DNA of 64,000 nucleotides from Mycobacterium vicinigordonae (GCF_013466425.1 NZ_CP059165.1:3658001-3722000), one strand, 5' to 3'. Positions 11,342 through 24,854 are shown, counted from the first letter of the stretch. The notes: a model not told the origin generated them from the letters alone. Translations and numbers: made by a program.

Positions 11342-11824
11342 TCACAACGCGGCTGCGGCGACGAGGATCGCAAAGCCGCCCAATACCGCGACGGCGTCCT
11401 CGAGCAGGGCGATCGGCAGGTCGTGCCCGCCGTTCTTGGCGACCAGCGCCCGCCGTGCCTGGAAACCGCCCACGGTTCCCAGCACGGCACCGATGATGCC
11501 GGCCCCCAATGCCGCCCACTTGTGTCCCCAGGCGGTGCCGATCACCGCGCCGGCGAAGCCACCCATGATGAGCCGGACCAGGAACACCGGGGTCGCGGTA
11601 CGTGGCGGGGTCTTGGGCAGCTTGTCGTTGACCAATTCGGCGACCGCCAACAGGCTCAGAATCACCACGGTCACGATGTTGCCCACCCAGGACGCCCACG
11701 TTCCGGTCATGTTGAGCCAGCTGAGGAAGACCGCCCACGAGACCGCGGCGGGTGCCGTTAGGGACCGTAACCCCGCCACAACCCCAATCAGCAATGCCAG
11801 CAACAGAACAAGAACTTGCGTCAC
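11342..11824 (-). CDS. DUF4126 integral membrane protein
   Basis: This 160-aa membrane protein (Rv2120c orthologue) has about four hydrophobic helices: VLVLLLALLIGVVAGLRSL, an SWVGNIVTVVILSLLAV segment, a GGFAGAVIGTAWG/ALGAGIIGAVLGTVGGF pair, and a C-terminal VLGGFAILVAAAAL. The function is unknown. It is convergent with the thioesterase gene and lies downstream of hisG in the same direction with a gap of about 110 bp. Confidence 0.88.
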   Translation of the reverse strand: MTQVLVLLLALLIGVVAGLRSLTAPAAVSWAVFLSWLNMTGTWASWVGNIVTVVILSLLAVAELVNDKLPKTPPRTATPVFLVRLIMGGFAGAVIGTAWGHKWAALGAGIIGAVLGTVGGFQARRALVAKNGGHDLPIALLEDAVAVLGGFAILVAAAAL

Positions 11825-11933
11825 AGCGATCCCTCCTGGGACAGACGTACAGCCTGGCGACGATGGCGGGGATGCCCGCGGGCTACCGCGGTTCCCAGCG
11901 GGACGCTAACACAGCTAAGCCCGCGGCAATCGG

Positions 11934-12785
11934 TCAGAATCTGCAGAACCTGATGTCGGAGGCCAGGATGGCCTTGGCCCCGATGGCGGCCAGCTGGTCC
12001 ATGATGCCGTTGACGTCGCGGCGTGGCACCAGTGCGCGCACCGCGACCCAGTCTGGATCGGCCAGCGGGGCGATGGTCGGCGACTCCAATCCCGGCGTGA
12101 TGGCGGTGGCCTCGTCCAGTGCCGAGCGCGGGCAGTCGTAGTCGAGCATCAGGTACTGCTGGCCGAAAACCACGCCCTGCACGCGGGCGACGAGTTGATC
12201 GCGGGCCGCGGCGGACTGGCCCCCTGGCTCGGCCCGCTCGATGAGGACAGCTTCGGAGTCGCACAGCGGCTCGCCGAATGCCACCAGGTTGTGCAGGCTC
12301 AGCGTGCGTCCCGAACCCACCACGTCGGCGATGGCGTCGGCGACGCCGAGCTGCACCGAAATCTCCACTGCGCCATCGAGTCTGATCACCGTCGCTGCGA
12401 CGCCCTTTGCGGCCAGGTCTTTTCGCACCAGATTGGGATAAGCAGTGGCTATCCGCTTTCCAGCCAGATCCTCAACCGTCCAGTCCCGTCCAGCGGGCGC
12501 GGCGTAACGGAAACGGGACGAGCCGAAACCGAGCGCGAGGCGTTCGCACACTGGCGCGTCGGAATCCAGTGCCAAGTCGCGACCGGTGATGCCGAAGTCG
12601 AGTTCGCCCGAGCCGACGTAGATGGCGATGTCCTTGGGCCGCAGAAAAAAGAACTCGACGTTGTTCGCCGGGTCGATGACGGTGAGGTCTTTGGGGTCGC
12701 TGCGGCGCCGGTAGCCGGCCTCGGACAGGATCTCGGTGGCCGGTTCGCTCAACGCACCTTTGTTGGGAACCGCGACGCGCAACAT
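11934..12785 (-). CDS. hisG: ATP phosphoribosyltransferase HisG
   Basis: HisG condenses ATP and PRPP in the first, feedback-inhibited step of histidine synthesis. The 283-aa long-form enzyme starts [20 protein letters not shown] and includes [22 protein letters not shown] (exceeding no family gap) and the C-terminal regulatory ACT-like domain ending [10 protein letters not shown]. The frame is open 43 codons further upstream, but ATG 12785 is chosen because it fits the family N terminus and lies 2 bp after the hisE stop, giving a hisE-hisG operon. The length matches M. tuberculosis HisG to within one residue. Confidence 0.95.
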   Translation of the reverse strand: MLRVAVPNKGALSEPATEILSEAGYRRRSDPKDLTVIDPANNVEFFFLRPKDIAIYVGSGELDFGITGRDLALDSDAPVCERLALGFGSSRFRYAAPAGRDWTVEDLAGKRIATAYPNLVRKDLAAKGVAATVIRLDGAVEISVQLGVADAIADVVGSGRTLSLHNLVAFGEPLCDSEAVLIERAEPGGQSAAARDQLVARVQGVVFGQQYLMLDYDCPRSALDEATAITPGLESPTIAPLADPDWVAVRALVPRRDVNGIMDQLAAIGAKAILASDIRFCRF

Positions 12786-12787
12786 GT

Positions 12788-13069
12788 TCACAGCTTCCGG
12801 TAGACGTCGTCGAGGGACAGGCCGCGCGCGATCATCATTACCTGCGTCCAGTAGAGCAATTGACTGATCTCCTCGGCCAACGCCTCGTCGGGTTCGTGTT
12901 CGGCGGCCAGCCACACCTCGCCGGCTTCCTCCAGGATCTTCTTGCCCAGGGCATGCACCCCGGCATCGAGCGCAGCAACTGTGGCGCTACCGACCGGGCG
13001 GGTGCGCGCTCGTTCGCCGAGTTCGGCGAAAAGATCGTCGAAGGTCTTCACGGCCAGCGATTGTTTCAT
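12788..13069 (-). CDS. hisE: Phosphoribosyl-ATP pyrophosphatase HisE
   Basis: HisE hydrolyses phosphoribosyl-ATP to phosphoribosyl-AMP, the second step of histidine synthesis. The 93-aa all-helical MazG-like protein has the metal-binding signature [16 protein letters not shown] followed by [14 protein letters not shown]. It is the stand-alone form, not fused to HisI. It is the first gene of a two-gene operon with hisG. The preceding 141-bp gap to metH must hold its promoter, but no clear hexamers can be picked out. Confidence 0.96.
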   Translation of the reverse strand: MKQSLAVKTFDDLFAELGERARTRPVGSATVAALDAGVHALGKKILEEAGEVWLAAEHEPDEALAEEISQLLYWTQVMMIARGLSLDDVYRKL

Positions 13070-13210
13070 GCGCTCATCGGCTCAGTCACCTTGGTTTCGG
13101 CCGAGCCTGCGCCGCGAGCGTCCCCGGGTGTACACGTTTTGCGGCGTGTCGTTGTACCGAGGAGGGCGCTCACGGCGGAGGACGGAGTACCGAGAGACGG
13201 AGAACTTGGG

Positions 13211-16993
<3,783 letters not shown>

Positions 16994-16999
16994 CGCGGA

Positions 17000-17069
17000 A
17001 GGCGTCCTTGGATCTGCCGAGCGTGGCGGAAACGGGCAGGGACCCGGAACCGTTGCAACGCCTCTCGAC
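17000..17069 (-). promoter_or_regulatory. SAH-riboswitch-like aptamer in the metH leader
   Basis: The metH leader, read on the minus strand, shows the three parts of the S-adenosylhomocysteine aptamer. A 6-bp P1 pairs GUCGAG (17069-17064) with CUCGGC (17021-17016). A P2 hairpin pairs AACGG with CCGUU. A pseudoknot pairs AGGCGU (17063-17058) perfectly with ACGCCU (17005-17000). The conserved GCGUUGCAA and the CCACGCUCG segment (known family: CCAGGCUCG) sit at the expected places. The small P4 hairpin of the best-known aptamer is missing. The pseudoknot strand abuts the AAGGA ribosome site and ends 6 bases before the ATG, so control of translation is plausible. SAH riboswitches normally switch genes on. 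Confidence 0.68.
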
Positions 17070-17512
17070 CAGACGAGTTTACGTCGTCTCCCGACGTATG
17101 GACGCCCAGCTCGACCCCGACCCGCTTGACCGTCCCGGTGCCCCACCAGCGCCAGCTTGCGGATCTTGTCGGCAATGTCGTTCTTAACGAGGTTAACCAG
17201 ATTGGAGCCGAACGTATTTCGTTCGACCGCGGCTGCGGCGGTTTTTGGCTGTCAGCAAGGCTCAGATCGGCGGCCTGTGACTATGGCCCCGTCGCGACGC
17301 CGCGCCGCCGCCAGCGCCCTCAAAATGCCGGTCGCGGGGCCGTTCTGCCGCACTTACGGGGGCGCTCGGCCCAGGGAGGGTCCTGTCGAGTGACGACCGC
17401 CACGTGGGCGGCCGTAGGCGGGTCACGGTGGCCACTAATGCCACACAAACCACAGCTCGCGAGAACTGCACGTCTGCGTCGTCACCGGAGCGACACGCCG
17501 TAGGCTTGCGGG
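17070..17512. other. Intergenic region between metH and the PAC2 gene
   Basis: No convincing gene is present here. On the metH side there is a hairpin just upstream of the aptamer, with arms AGACGA (17071-17076) and TCGTCT (17084-17089) and a 7-base loop. It may belong to the leader or to an upstream promoter element. No cobalamin-riboswitch B12 box was found, although metH needs cobalamin. M. tuberculosis has PPE37 near this place; no PPE remnant is visible. Confidence 0.5.
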
Positions 17513-18391
17513 GTGACCTTGCCGGACGCTGGCGACTCGCTGCCGCAACTAAAGAACACCGTCGTGGTGGCGGCGTTCGAGGGTTGGAACGACGCCGGCG
17601 ACGCGGCCAGCGACGCGGTGGCGCACCTTTTCGACATCTGGGATGCGGTGCCGATCGTGGAGATCGACGACGAGGCCTACTACGACTATCAGGTAAATCG
17701 CCCCGTGATCCGCCAGGTCGACGGCGTTACACGGGAGCTGGAATGGCCGGCCATGCGGATCTCGCACTGCCGCCCGCGCGACTGCGACCGCGACGTCGTG
17801 CTGATGTCCGGAGTCGAGCCCAATATGCGTTGGCGCACCTTCTGCGATGAGCTGCTGGGCATCATCGACAAGCTCAACGTCGATACCGTGGTGATCCTTG
17901 GGGCGCTACTGGCCGATACCCCGCACACCCGCCCGGTACCGGTCTCGGGCGCGGCTTACTCCTCGGACTCGGCACGGCTGTTCGGGCTGGAGGAAACCCG
18001 CTACGAAGGCCCGACCGGCATTGCGGGAGTCTTCCAGTACGCGTGTGTAGCCGCGGGCATCCCGGCCGTGACGTTCTGGGCGGCGGTACCGCACTACGTG
18101 TCGCACCCGCCCAACCCGAAAGCGACCGTAGCGCTGCTGCGCCGCGTCGAGGAGGTACTCGACGTCGAGGTGCCGTTGGCCGACCTGCCCACGCAGGCCG
18201 AGGCCTGGGAGCAGGAGATCACCGAGATGACCGTCGACGACCAGGAGCTGGCCGACTACGTGCAGTCACTCGAACAGCACGGCGATGCTGCCGTCGACGT
18301 CAACGAGGCCCTCGGCCAGATCGACGGTGACGCGCTGGCCGCCGAGTTCGAACGCTATCTCAAACGCCGCCGCCCGGGGTTCGGGCGCTAA
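17513..18391 (+). CDS. PAC2-family protein (Rv2125-like)
   Basis: This 292-aa protein of the PAC2 (proteasome assembly chaperone 2) superfamily is an Rv2125 orthologue. Typical stretches are NTVVVAAFEGWNDAGDAASD near the N terminus, DTVVILGALLADTPHTRP, and GPTGIAGVFQYACVAAGIPA. The C-terminal half is helical and acidic, ending KRRRPGFGR. A chaperone role for the proteasome in actinobacteria is suggested by the family name only, since the mycobacterial core is known to assemble without such a factor. The start is a GTG, and the gene converges on the monooxygenase gene with a 5-bp gap. Confidence 0.9.
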   Translation: MTLPDAGDSLPQLKNTVVVAAFEGWNDAGDAASDAVAHLFDIWDAVPIVEIDDEAYYDYQVNRPVIRQVDGVTRELEWPAMRISHCRPRDCDRDVVLMSGVEPNMRWRTFCDELLGIIDKLNVDTVVILGALLADTPHTRPVPVSGAAYSSDSARLFGLEETRYEGPTGIAGVFQYACVAAGIPAVTFWAAVPHYVSHPPNPKATVALLRRVEEVLDVEVPLADLPTQAEAWEQEITEMTVDDQELADYVQSLEQHGDAAVDVNEALGQIDGDALAAEFERYLKRRRPGFGR

Positions 18392-18396
18392 CGGCG

Positions 18397-19575
18397 CTAG
18401 CCGGGTTCCGAGGTTCCGCGGCGCAGCGTCGCGATCACCATGGTCGGTTCACCGGCCAACGCCGTGGTGATGAACCGGTTGACCAGCGGGCGCCAGCTGA
18501 ACCGCAACGCAACCCGCCGCGATGGGGGCACCGTCCAGCAGCCGACCTCGCGGGTGACTTTCTGTTTGTCCTCGACCACCCAGCGCCAAAGCTTCTCGTA
18601 GAATTCCAGCCCCCGCTCGACCGATGACGTGAGGCGCAGTTGTTCGGCCAGCACGTACGCGCCCGCCACCGCCAGCGAAGCGCCATGAGGGGCGAGCGGT
18701 GAGATCGCGGCGGCGGCGTCACCGATCAACACCACCCGGCCCTTGCTCCAATCGGGCATCACGACCTGGGCTGCCGCCTCGCAGTACATCTCCTCGGCCG
18801 GCGGGCACCGGTCCACTATCGCCGGCACCAACCAACCCATGTCCGAGAACCGCTCCCGCACCGCGGCGCGCGGGTCCATGGACAACCGCGGATCGGGGAC
18901 AGCGAATGCCGCCAGCACAGCGACACGGCCATCGGGAAGAAAAAGCAGGTCCAACTGACGCCCGACGGTGTCGGTCAGCACGATCTGCTCGGTGTCGGCT
19001 TGGCGACCAATGTCGGAAGCATCGCAAAGATAAGCGGCACAGTGGAATCCGAGATAGCGCAGATACTCCGACTCGTCCCCGAACACCAGGCTGCGCACGG
19101 TCGAGTGCAGGCCGTCGGCGCCGATCAGCAGGTCGGCGGCCAGCTCTTCCCCGGTGTCCAGCGTCACCGAGACGCTGTCGTCGCGATTAGTCACAGCGGA
19201 CAGCGATGCGCCGAAGCGCACCTCGACGCCGTCGGGCAGGTTGCTGCGCAATGCCTTCGCCAGATCGGGTCGCAGCAAGCTGGCCACCCGGCCGCCGAGA
19301 GCCTTGGCGATCTGGTTGTAGGGCAAGTCGGCCTTCCGGCGGCCCTGCTCGTCGACCAGCGTGGCCTCGTCGATGCGGTAGGACGCGTCTTTGACCGCAG
19401 GTAGGACGCCGACCAATTCGGCGGCTTCGTAACCGGCGCCGTAAAAGTCGATAAGGTAGCCGCGTTCGTCGGGCCCCGTGGCGCGCTCGAGCAGCGTCAC
19501 TTCAGCGCCGATGCTCGACAGGCGTTCCGCGGCGGCCAGGCCGGCGATTCCGCCGCCGCAAATGATCACCTTCAC
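18397..19575 (-). CDS. FAD-dependent monooxygenase (PHBH fold)
   Basis: This 392-aa aromatic-hydroxylase-type flavoprotein should use NAD(P)H and O2 to oxygenate an unknown small molecule. It has the N-terminal dinucleotide site VIICGGGIAGLAAAERL, the DG motif LLIGADGLHSTVRS, and the second FAD motif VVLIGDAAAAISPLAPHG with an unusual Ala run. Overall it resembles TetX-like and other group A hydroxylases. It occupies a position where M. tuberculosis has PE_PGRS37, ansP1 and Rv2128, so this is a local replacement. It lies 4 bp downstream of the SDR gene in the same direction, so it is probably co-transcribed with it. Confidence 0.87.
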   Translation of the reverse strand: MKVIICGGGIAGLAAAERLSSIGAEVTLLERATGPDERGYLIDFYGAGYEAAELVGVLPAVKDASYRIDEATLVDEQGRRKADLPYNQIAKALGGRVASLLRPDLAKALRSNLPDGVEVRFGASLSAVTNRDDSVSVTLDTGEELAADLLIGADGLHSTVRSLVFGDESEYLRYLGFHCAAYLCDASDIGRQADTEQIVLTDTVGRQLDLLFLPDGRVAVLAAFAVPDPRLSMDPRAAVRERFSDMGWLVPAIVDRCPPAEEMYCEAAAQVVMPDWSKGRVVLIGDAAAAISPLAPHGASLAVAGAYVLAEQLRLTSSVERGLEFYEKLWRWVVEDKQKVTREVGCWTVPPSRRVALRFSWRPLVNRFITTALAGEPTMVIATLRRGTSEPG

Positions 19576-19579
19576 GCGA

Positions 19580-20482
19580 TCACGAACCCGACGGCTTCTC
19601 CAGGGCGTGTGTGTAGGCGCTCGTGGACCGTCCGAGCGCGGCGACTTGAGCGTCCATCTTCGGCATCGTTTCGTTCGCCGACTTCAGTAACGGCGCCTCG
19701 CCAATCCGGGTGGACAGCACCGGCTTGAGCCAACGTAGCGCCCCAACCCAGCCCGGGCAGTACACCCGCTTCTTGCGCCCCTCAATGCCCTTGACGAAGG
19801 CCGCCGCGCACTTATTCACCGAAGTGGTCTTGCCCAGTGGCGGAGGCAGCTTGGACAGCAACTCACCAAACGCCGGCAGATCCCCCTTGGTGTCACGGAC
19901 CAGCGCGGTGTCGATCCAAGACATGTGGGCCGAACCCACACTGACGCCCAGGTGCGCCACCTCGAGCCGCAACGCGTTGGCCAGATGCTCGTTGCCGGCC
20001 TTGGACATGTCGTAAGGCGCCATTCCCGGAGCCGCAGCGAATGCGGCCATCGAGGAAACGATGAGCACGTAGCCCCGGCGGTCGATGATGGACGGCAACG
20101 CGGCACGCACTGTGTAGAACACGCCGAGCAGGTTGACATCGAGGACCCGCTTGACCGCCTCGGGGTCAACATTGAGCACCGATCCATAGCTGGCGATACC
20201 CGCATTGGCAACGACGACGTCGATGCCGCCGAACTTCTCCACAGCCTGGTCAGCGGCGGCCTGCATGGCAGCCAGGTCGCGCACGTCGGCAACTACAGTC
20301 AGCACGCGCCCGTCGCCGCCAAGCTCAGCGCCAATCGACTTCAGCTCCGCCTCACCGAGATCGGTCAGCACGAGTTTGGCGCCCTTGTTGTGCAACCGGC
20401 GGGCTACCTCCGCGCCGATGCCGCGCCCCGCGCCCGTGATGAAAACAACCTTGTCCTGCACGTTGTGCTGCGCCCCTGTCAT
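19580..20482 (-). CDS. Short-chain dehydrogenase/reductase (Rv2129c-like)
   Basis: This 300-aa classical SDR is an NAD(P)-dependent alcohol/ketone oxidoreductase of unknown substrate. It has the cofactor loop FITGAGRGIGAEVA, the NAG motif VVVANAGIASYG, the catalytic Ser in LIVSSMAAF, and Tyr/Lys in APYDMSKAGNEHL. A C-terminal extension of about 50 residues is typical of the mycobacterial subgroup. Order and sequence fit Rv2129c next to mshC. The gap to mshC upstream is only 24 bp, so it probably belongs to the same transcript. Confidence 0.9.
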   Translation of the reverse strand: MTGAQHNVQDKVVFITGAGRGIGAEVARRLHNKGAKLVLTDLGEAELKSIGAELGGDGRVLTVVADVRDLAAMQAAADQAVEKFGGIDVVVANAGIASYGSVLNVDPEAVKRVLDVNLLGVFYTVRAALPSIIDRRGYVLIVSSMAAFAAAPGMAPYDMSKAGNEHLANALRLEVAHLGVSVGSAHMSWIDTALVRDTKGDLPAFGELLSKLPPPLGKTTSVNKCAAAFVKGIEGRKKRVYCPGWVGALRWLKPVLSTRIGEAPLLKSANETMPKMDAQVAALGRSTSAYTHALEKPSGS

Positions 20483-20506
20483 GGCCGAAAACGTACCACC
20501 GTGCCG

Positions 20507-21742
20507 CTATACGCTCACTCCCAACAGGGCGTCGACCGCAGTTGCCACCAACTTGGGCGCCGCCTCGTCGTGGCCACCGTACTCCAGCGCGTCGGTGCTC
20601 CAACCATCCAGTGCGGCAATCGCTTTCGGGGTATCGAGATCATCGGCCAGGTACTGCCGTACCCGGGCGAGTACGTCGGCGGCGTCTGGACCCGTCGGCA
20701 GCGCAGTCGCGGAGCGCCAGCGGTGCAGACGGATGTGCGCGTCGTCGAGCAACTGCTGGCTCCACGAACGGTCAGCTCGGTAATGCCCGGCCAGTAGGCC
20801 GAGTCGCACAGCTGCCGGGTCGACACCCTGCGCCCGCAGCGTCGAGACCAGGACGAGGTTGCCGCGGCTCTTGGACATCTTGTGCCCGTCCCAACCGATC
20901 ATCCCGGCGTGGACGTAGAAGCGCGCGAATCTGCGTGCGCCGGTGACACATTCGGCGTGAGCGGCGGTAAATTCGTGGTGCGGGAAAATCAGGTCGCTGC
21001 CGCCGCCCTGGATGTCGAGTTCACTGCGGACACGGCTCAGCGCGATCGCCGCGCATTCAACGTGCCAGCCGGGGCGGCCCGGCCCGAAAGGCGACGGCCA
21101 CGACGGCTCCCCGGCGCGGTTAGCCCGCCACAGCAGTGCGTCGAGTTCGTCGGTCTTGCCTGCGCGTTGCGGGTCGCCGCCGCGCTGTGCGAAAAGCTGC
21201 AGCATGGTGTCGCGGTCATAGCCGGACTCGTAGCCGAACTGCAGGGTGGCGTCGGCGCGGTAGTAGACATCGGGGTACTCCCCCTCGACGACGTATGCGG
21301 CACCGGAAGCCACCATCTTCTCGATGAACTCGACGATTTCGGCGATGGCTTCGGTGGCCCCCACGTATTCGCGCGGAGGCAGAACCCGCAGCGCCGTCAT
21401 GTCCGCGCGGAACAGTTCCACCTCGCGGTCGCCGAGTTCGCGCCAGTCGACGCCGTCACGGTCGGCGCGCTCAAACAGCGGGTCGTCGACGTCGGTGACG
21501 TTCTGGACGTAGTGCACGTCGTGACCGAGATCGAGCCACAACCGGTGGATCAGGTCGAACGCCAGGTAGGTGGCGGCGTGTCCCAGATGCGTTGCGTCAT
21601 ACGGCGTGATGCCGCAGACGTACATGTTCGCGGTGCGGCCGGCGGTCACCGGGCGGATCTGGCGATCGGCGGTGTCGTAGAGCCGCAGCTCGGGGCCGCG
21701 TCCGGGCAGAACCGGGACCGGCGGAGAAGACCACGACCGCAT
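20507..21742 (-). CDS. mshC: Cysteine--1-D-myo-inosityl glucosamine ligase MshC
   Basis: MshC activates cysteine with ATP and joins it to GlcN-inositol, a late step of mycothiol synthesis in the cytosol. The 411-aa protein is a class I cysteinyl-tRNA-synthetase relative that lacks the tRNA-binding end. It has [16 protein letters not shown], where Cys43 is a zinc ligand and THLGH is the HIGH motif, and the KMSKS loop in [13 protein letters not shown]. The [10 protein letters not shown] and [15 protein letters not shown] segments complete the zinc and active sites. It heads the mshC-SDR-monooxygenase run and lies just downstream of cysQ. Confidence 0.96.
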   Translation of the reverse strand: MRSWSSPPVPVLPGRGPELRLYDTADRQIRPVTAGRTANMYVCGITPYDATHLGHAATYLAFDLIHRLWLDLGHDVHYVQNVTDVDDPLFERADRDGVDWRELGDREVELFRADMTALRVLPPREYVGATEAIAEIVEFIEKMVASGAAYVVEGEYPDVYYRADATLQFGYESGYDRDTMLQLFAQRGGDPQRAGKTDELDALLWRANRAGEPSWPSPFGPGRPGWHVECAAIALSRVRSELDIQGGGSDLIFPHHEFTAAHAECVTGARRFARFYVHAGMIGWDGHKMSKSRGNLVLVSTLRAQGVDPAAVRLGLLAGHYRADRSWSQQLLDDAHIRLHRWRSATALPTGPDAADVLARVRQYLADDLDTPKAIAALDGWSTDALEYGGHDEAAPKLVATAVDALLGVSV

Positions 21743-21775
21743 GCCGATGACTTTAGAGCGTGCAGGTGTGACCGT

Positions 21776-22582
21776 TTACCACCACGCCTGACGGATGGCG
21801 TCCAGCAGGATCGGCGCAAGTTCGCTGCGACACATGAGCAGATCCGGCAGGTAGGGGTCGAGCTGGTTGTACATCAGCGGTGAGCCGTCCAGACGCGACG
21901 CGTGCATTCCGGCGGCCAGCACCACCCCCGCCGGAGCGGCCGAGTCCCATTCCCACTGGCCGCCCGCGTGCACGTAGGCGTCGGCGACGCCGTCGATCAC
22001 CGCCATCGCCTTGGCACCCGCCGAGCCGATACGGACCAATTCGATGTCGACCAGGTGGCGCATCCGGTACAGGATTGCCGGCGGTCGGGTAGCGCTGGCC
22101 GCGATCCGGATGACGCCCGGAATGCGGGACCCAGCCGAGGCGGCCCGGGCGGCCACGGTGTCGCTGCGGTAGACGATGTTGCCCCGGGCCGGCAGCGACA
22201 CCGCCGCATCGGTGATCTGGCGCCTACCGTTGCTGAGGTCTGTCAGGGGACGTTGCCACAGTGCAATGTGCACCGCCCAGTCATCGCGGCCGCGGGTGGA
22301 GAACTCCCTGGTGCCATCCAGCGGATCGACGATCCATACCCGGTCGGACTTGAGCCGGACCAAGTCGTCGTGAGCTTCCTCACTCAGCACCGCATCCCCG
22401 GGGCGGGCGGCCGCTAGCCGGCGCAGGATCAGCGTGTTTGCTCGGCGGTCACCCTCGTCGCCCAGCACCCACGGATAGTCGAAACCGACCTCCTCGCGCA
22501 CGGCGAGCAGCAACTCCCCCGCCTCCGCGGCCAATTCGGCAGCCAGCGCGGCGTCCGTCAGGTTCTGCGCGGGCTGCGTCAC
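21776..22582 (-). CDS. cysQ: 3'(2'),5'-bisphosphate nucleotidase CysQ
   Basis: CysQ removes the 3'-phosphate from PAP/PAPS (and inositol phosphates in vitro), relieving product inhibition in sulfate assimilation. The metal site of the IMPase superfamily is seen in LSEEAHDD and [11 protein letters not shown]. The closing half has [20 protein letters not shown], typical of Rv2131c. The frame is open upstream to 22654. GTG 22582 ([18 protein letters not shown]) is preferred because it gives the 268-aa family length. The position 33 bp upstream of mshC links sulfur assimilation with mycothiol synthesis. Confidence 0.94.
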   Translation of the reverse strand: MTQPAQNLTDAALAAELAAEAGELLLAVREEVGFDYPWVLGDEGDRRANTLILRRLAAARPGDAVLSEEAHDDLVRLKSDRVWIVDPLDGTREFSTRGRDDWAVHIALWQRPLTDLSNGRRQITDAAVSLPARGNIVYRSDTVAARAASAGSRIPGVIRIAASATRPPAILYRMRHLVDIELVRIGSAGAKAMAVIDGVADAYVHAGGQWEWDSAAPAGVVLAAGMHASRLDGSPLMYNQLDPYLPDLLMCRSELAPILLDAIRQAWW

Positions 22583-22681
22583 CGCCCCAGTATCGCGGAG
22601 CCGACCTCGCGATTGAGCCGGGACCCGCGCGTATCGTGATGTCTCGTCGACCACGTCGCGACTACGGCTACGGCGTAGGCC

Positions 22682-23497
22682 TCAGAACGCCGGCCACGGA
22701 ATCGGCCGGTGCCGGTTGGGGGCGGGCATCACCGGATCGTCCAGTAGCGCGTGCGCGCGGCGGGTCAGCGCCGCGATTTCGGTGCTGGTGATCCGGCCCT
22801 GGAGTTCCTCAGCCAGCGGACCCCGCAGCGCTTCCACCAACCCGGCGACCGCCTTCATGGTCGGGTCGTCGATCGGTTTACCGGCCCAGCCCCACAGCAC
22901 GGTCCGCAGTTTGTCCTGCACGTGCAGGCTTACGCCGTGGTCCACCCCGTAGACGCGGCCGTCGACGTCGGAGAGGATGTGGCCGCCTTTGCGGTCGGCG
23001 TTGTTGATGAGGATGTCGAACACAGCCATCCGACGCAGCCGAATATCGTCGGCGTGCATCAGCACGACCTCGTCTCCGGCATAGTCGTAGGCCCGCAACA
23101 CCGGCAGGTAGCCGGGCTGCGGCCTACGACTGGGAAACAGGTCGACCAGGTCTGGCCCGGGCCGGGGTTCGGAGCCGACCGCATCACCTGGCTGCTGCAC
23201 CCAGCGCTGCAACATTCCTGGACCCGCCGGACCGTGACGAATGATGGTGTACGGCACGATGTTCCAGCCCAGCGACTTCGAAACCAGGTAGGCGGCCAGC
23301 TCGCGACCGGCCAGCGTGCCGTCGGGAAAGTCCCACAGCGGTTGCTCGCCGGACACCGGCTTGTAGACGCAGTGCACGGTCACCGATCCCAGCGCGGCCT
23401 CACACAGGAAGGTGGCGTTGCTCGCCGAGCGGATCCGTCCCAGGACCGTTAACTCGCCGTGCTGCAGCGCCTCGAGTTCGTCATTCCTCGGGTTCAT
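22682..23497 (-). CDS. SCO1664-family kinase-like protein (Rv2133c-like)
   Basis: This 271-aa protein belongs to an actinobacterial family with a distant PI3/PI4-kinase or HipA-like fold. Supporting segments are CVYKPVSGEQPLWDFPDG (lysine region), AVFDILINNADRKGGHIL (catalytic-loop-like D-x4-NNADRKGGH) and VYGVDHGVSLHV (metal-binding Asp). The activity is not established. ATG 23497 is chosen because it gives the family N terminus MNPRNDELEALQHGELTVLG. It overlaps the upstream gene by 17 bp. Together with the next two genes it forms a set that is conserved beside mshC in actinobacteria. Confidence 0.88.
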   Translation of the reverse strand: MNPRNDELEALQHGELTVLGRIRSASNATFLCEAALGSVTVHCVYKPVSGEQPLWDFPDGTLAGRELAAYLVSKSLGWNIVPYTIIRHGPAGPGMLQRWVQQPGDAVGSEPRPGPDLVDLFPSRRPQPGYLPVLRAYDYAGDEVVLMHADDIRLRRMAVFDILINNADRKGGHILSDVDGRVYGVDHGVSLHVQDKLRTVLWGWAGKPIDDPTMKAVAGLVEALRGPLAEELQGRITSTEIAALTRRAHALLDDPVMPAPNRHRPIPWPAF

Positions 23498-24068
23498 CGG
23501 TGGACCCGAAAAGCGCGTCGCGCCGGTAGCCGTTGGTGCGGGCGCAGATGTGCCCCTCCGGATCCAGTGGCTCGTCGCACAACGGGCAAGGCGGACGTCC
23601 GGCCGAGATGACGCGGTTTGACCGGGTGGCGAACTGGCGTGCCGATTCCGGGGTGAGGAACACCCGCACCGCGTCGGGCCCCTCGTCGGTGTCGTCGAGC
23701 ACCACCGAGGCGTCGAACTCGGCATCGGTCACGGCCAGCAATTCGACTACCACTGTCTGCGCCTCGGAGTCCCAGCCCAATCCCATCGTGCCGACCCGGA
23801 ATTCGGCGTCGACCGGCATGATCAGCGGACTCAGGTCCTCGACTTCGGCGGGCTCGGGTGGTACCGGGGTGCCGAACCGCCGGTTGACCTCGAGCAGCAG
23901 CGCGCCGATGCGTTCGGCCAGCACCGCAACCTGCTGCTTCTCCAGCACCACCGAGACCACCCGGGAGTCGTGCGCCGCCTGGATATAGAACGTGCGGTTG
24001 CCGGGCTGCCCGACGGTGCCGGCGACGAAACGGTCGGGGGTGCGGAATACGTGAATTGCGCGGGCCAT
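23481..24068 (-). CDS. DUF3090 protein (Rv2134c-like)
   Basis: This 195-aa protein of the DUF3090 family has no assigned function. It opens MARAIHVFRTPDRFVAGTVG and has a central acidic beta-sheet region. A C-terminal four-residue-spaced Cys pair plus one more Cys, in CPLCDEPLDPEGHIC, looks like a small zinc-binding knuckle. The frame is open 11 codons further upstream, but ATG 24068 fits the family length. It is probably translated together with the kinase-like gene it overlaps. Confidence 0.88.
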   Translation of the reverse strand: MARAIHVFRTPDRFVAGTVGQPGNRTFYIQAAHDSRVVSVVLEKQQVAVLAERIGALLLEVNRRFGTPVPPEPAEVEDLSPLIMPVDAEFRVGTMGLGWDSEAQTVVVELLAVTDAEFDASVVLDDTDEGPDAVRVFLTPESARQFATRSNRVISAGRPPCPLCDEPLDPEGHICARTNGYRRDALFGSTDEPEE

Positions 24069-24134
24069 GGCTCTTCCAAAATACCGTGCAGAGTGCCGCA
24101 TCGGCGCCTCGTGTGCGCGGGCACCGACATGCAG

Positions 24135-24854
24135 CTAGTCGGTTGAGCCGCCGACCACGGCGTCTGCGGCGGGCGGTGAGTCGGATTCAGCGGACTCTTT
24201 GGATTCCGGCGCAGGCGCGGGAGCCGCGCGCAGTCCCGCCGATAGCCTCGCCCCGGTGTGGTTGACGTGCAGCACGAACGGCCGCAGCTGGGTGTAGCGC
24301 ACCACGCTCACCGACGCGGGATCCGCATTGACCCGCTGGAAGCTGTCTAAGTGCATGCCGTAGGCGTCGGCGATCACCGCCTTGATCACATCACCGTGCG
24401 TGCAGGCGACCCACAGCACGTCCGCTCCGTGCTCCTCGGTCAGCCGACGGTCGTGTTCACGGACGGCCGCCACCGCGCGGGACTGCACCTGCGCCAGCGC
24501 CTCACCGCCAGGGAACACCGCCGCGCTGGGATGGGCCTGCACCACCCGCCACAGCGGCTCACTGACCAGCTCGCCGAGCTTGCGCCCGGTCCATTCCCCG
24601 TAGTCGACCTCCGCGATGCGGTCCTCGATCAGCGGCTGCAGGCACAGGGCCTCGGCCAGCGGCTCCACCGTGCGGCGGCAGCGCAGCAGCGGCGAGGTCA
24701 CCACCGCCCGGATTGGCAGGTCGCCGATGCGGTCGATTAGCCCGGTGGCCTGCTCGCGGCCCTTGTCGTCGAGGTCGATGCCCTCGGAGCGGCCGGCCAA
24801 TATGCCCGCGGTGTTCGACGTGGACCGGCCGTGGCGCAACAGCAGCACGGTCAT
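24135..24854 (-). CDS. Histidine phosphatase family protein (Rv2135c-like)
   Basis: This 239-aa member of the phosphoglycerate-mutase-like histidine phosphatases has the phospho-His loop [31 protein letters not shown], the acid/base [14 protein letters not shown], and the second catalytic His in [14 protein letters not shown]. The substrate is unknown. The C-terminal tail is a disordered Ala/Pro/Ser/Glu stretch. The frame continues far upstream, but ATG 24854 (MTVLLLRHG) is the family start and overlaps the uppP stop by ATGA, indicating coupling with uppP. Confidence 0.92.
   Translation of the reverse strand: MTVLLLRHGRSTSNTAGILAGRSEGIDLDDKGREQATGLIDRIGDLPIRAVVTSPLLRCRRTVEPLAEALCLQPLIEDRIAEVDYGEWTGRKLGELVSEPLWRVVQAHPSAAVFPGGEALAQVQSRAVAAVREHDRRLTEEHGADVLWVACTHGDVIKAVIADAYGMHLDSFQRVNADPASVSVVRYTQLRPFVLHVNHTGARLSAGLRAAPAPAPESKESAESDSPPAADAVVGGSTD

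Noticed and set aside
17070..17512. Cobalamin riboswitch upstream of metH
   Set aside because: No B12 box or matching core was found. The leader fits the SAH aptamer instead.
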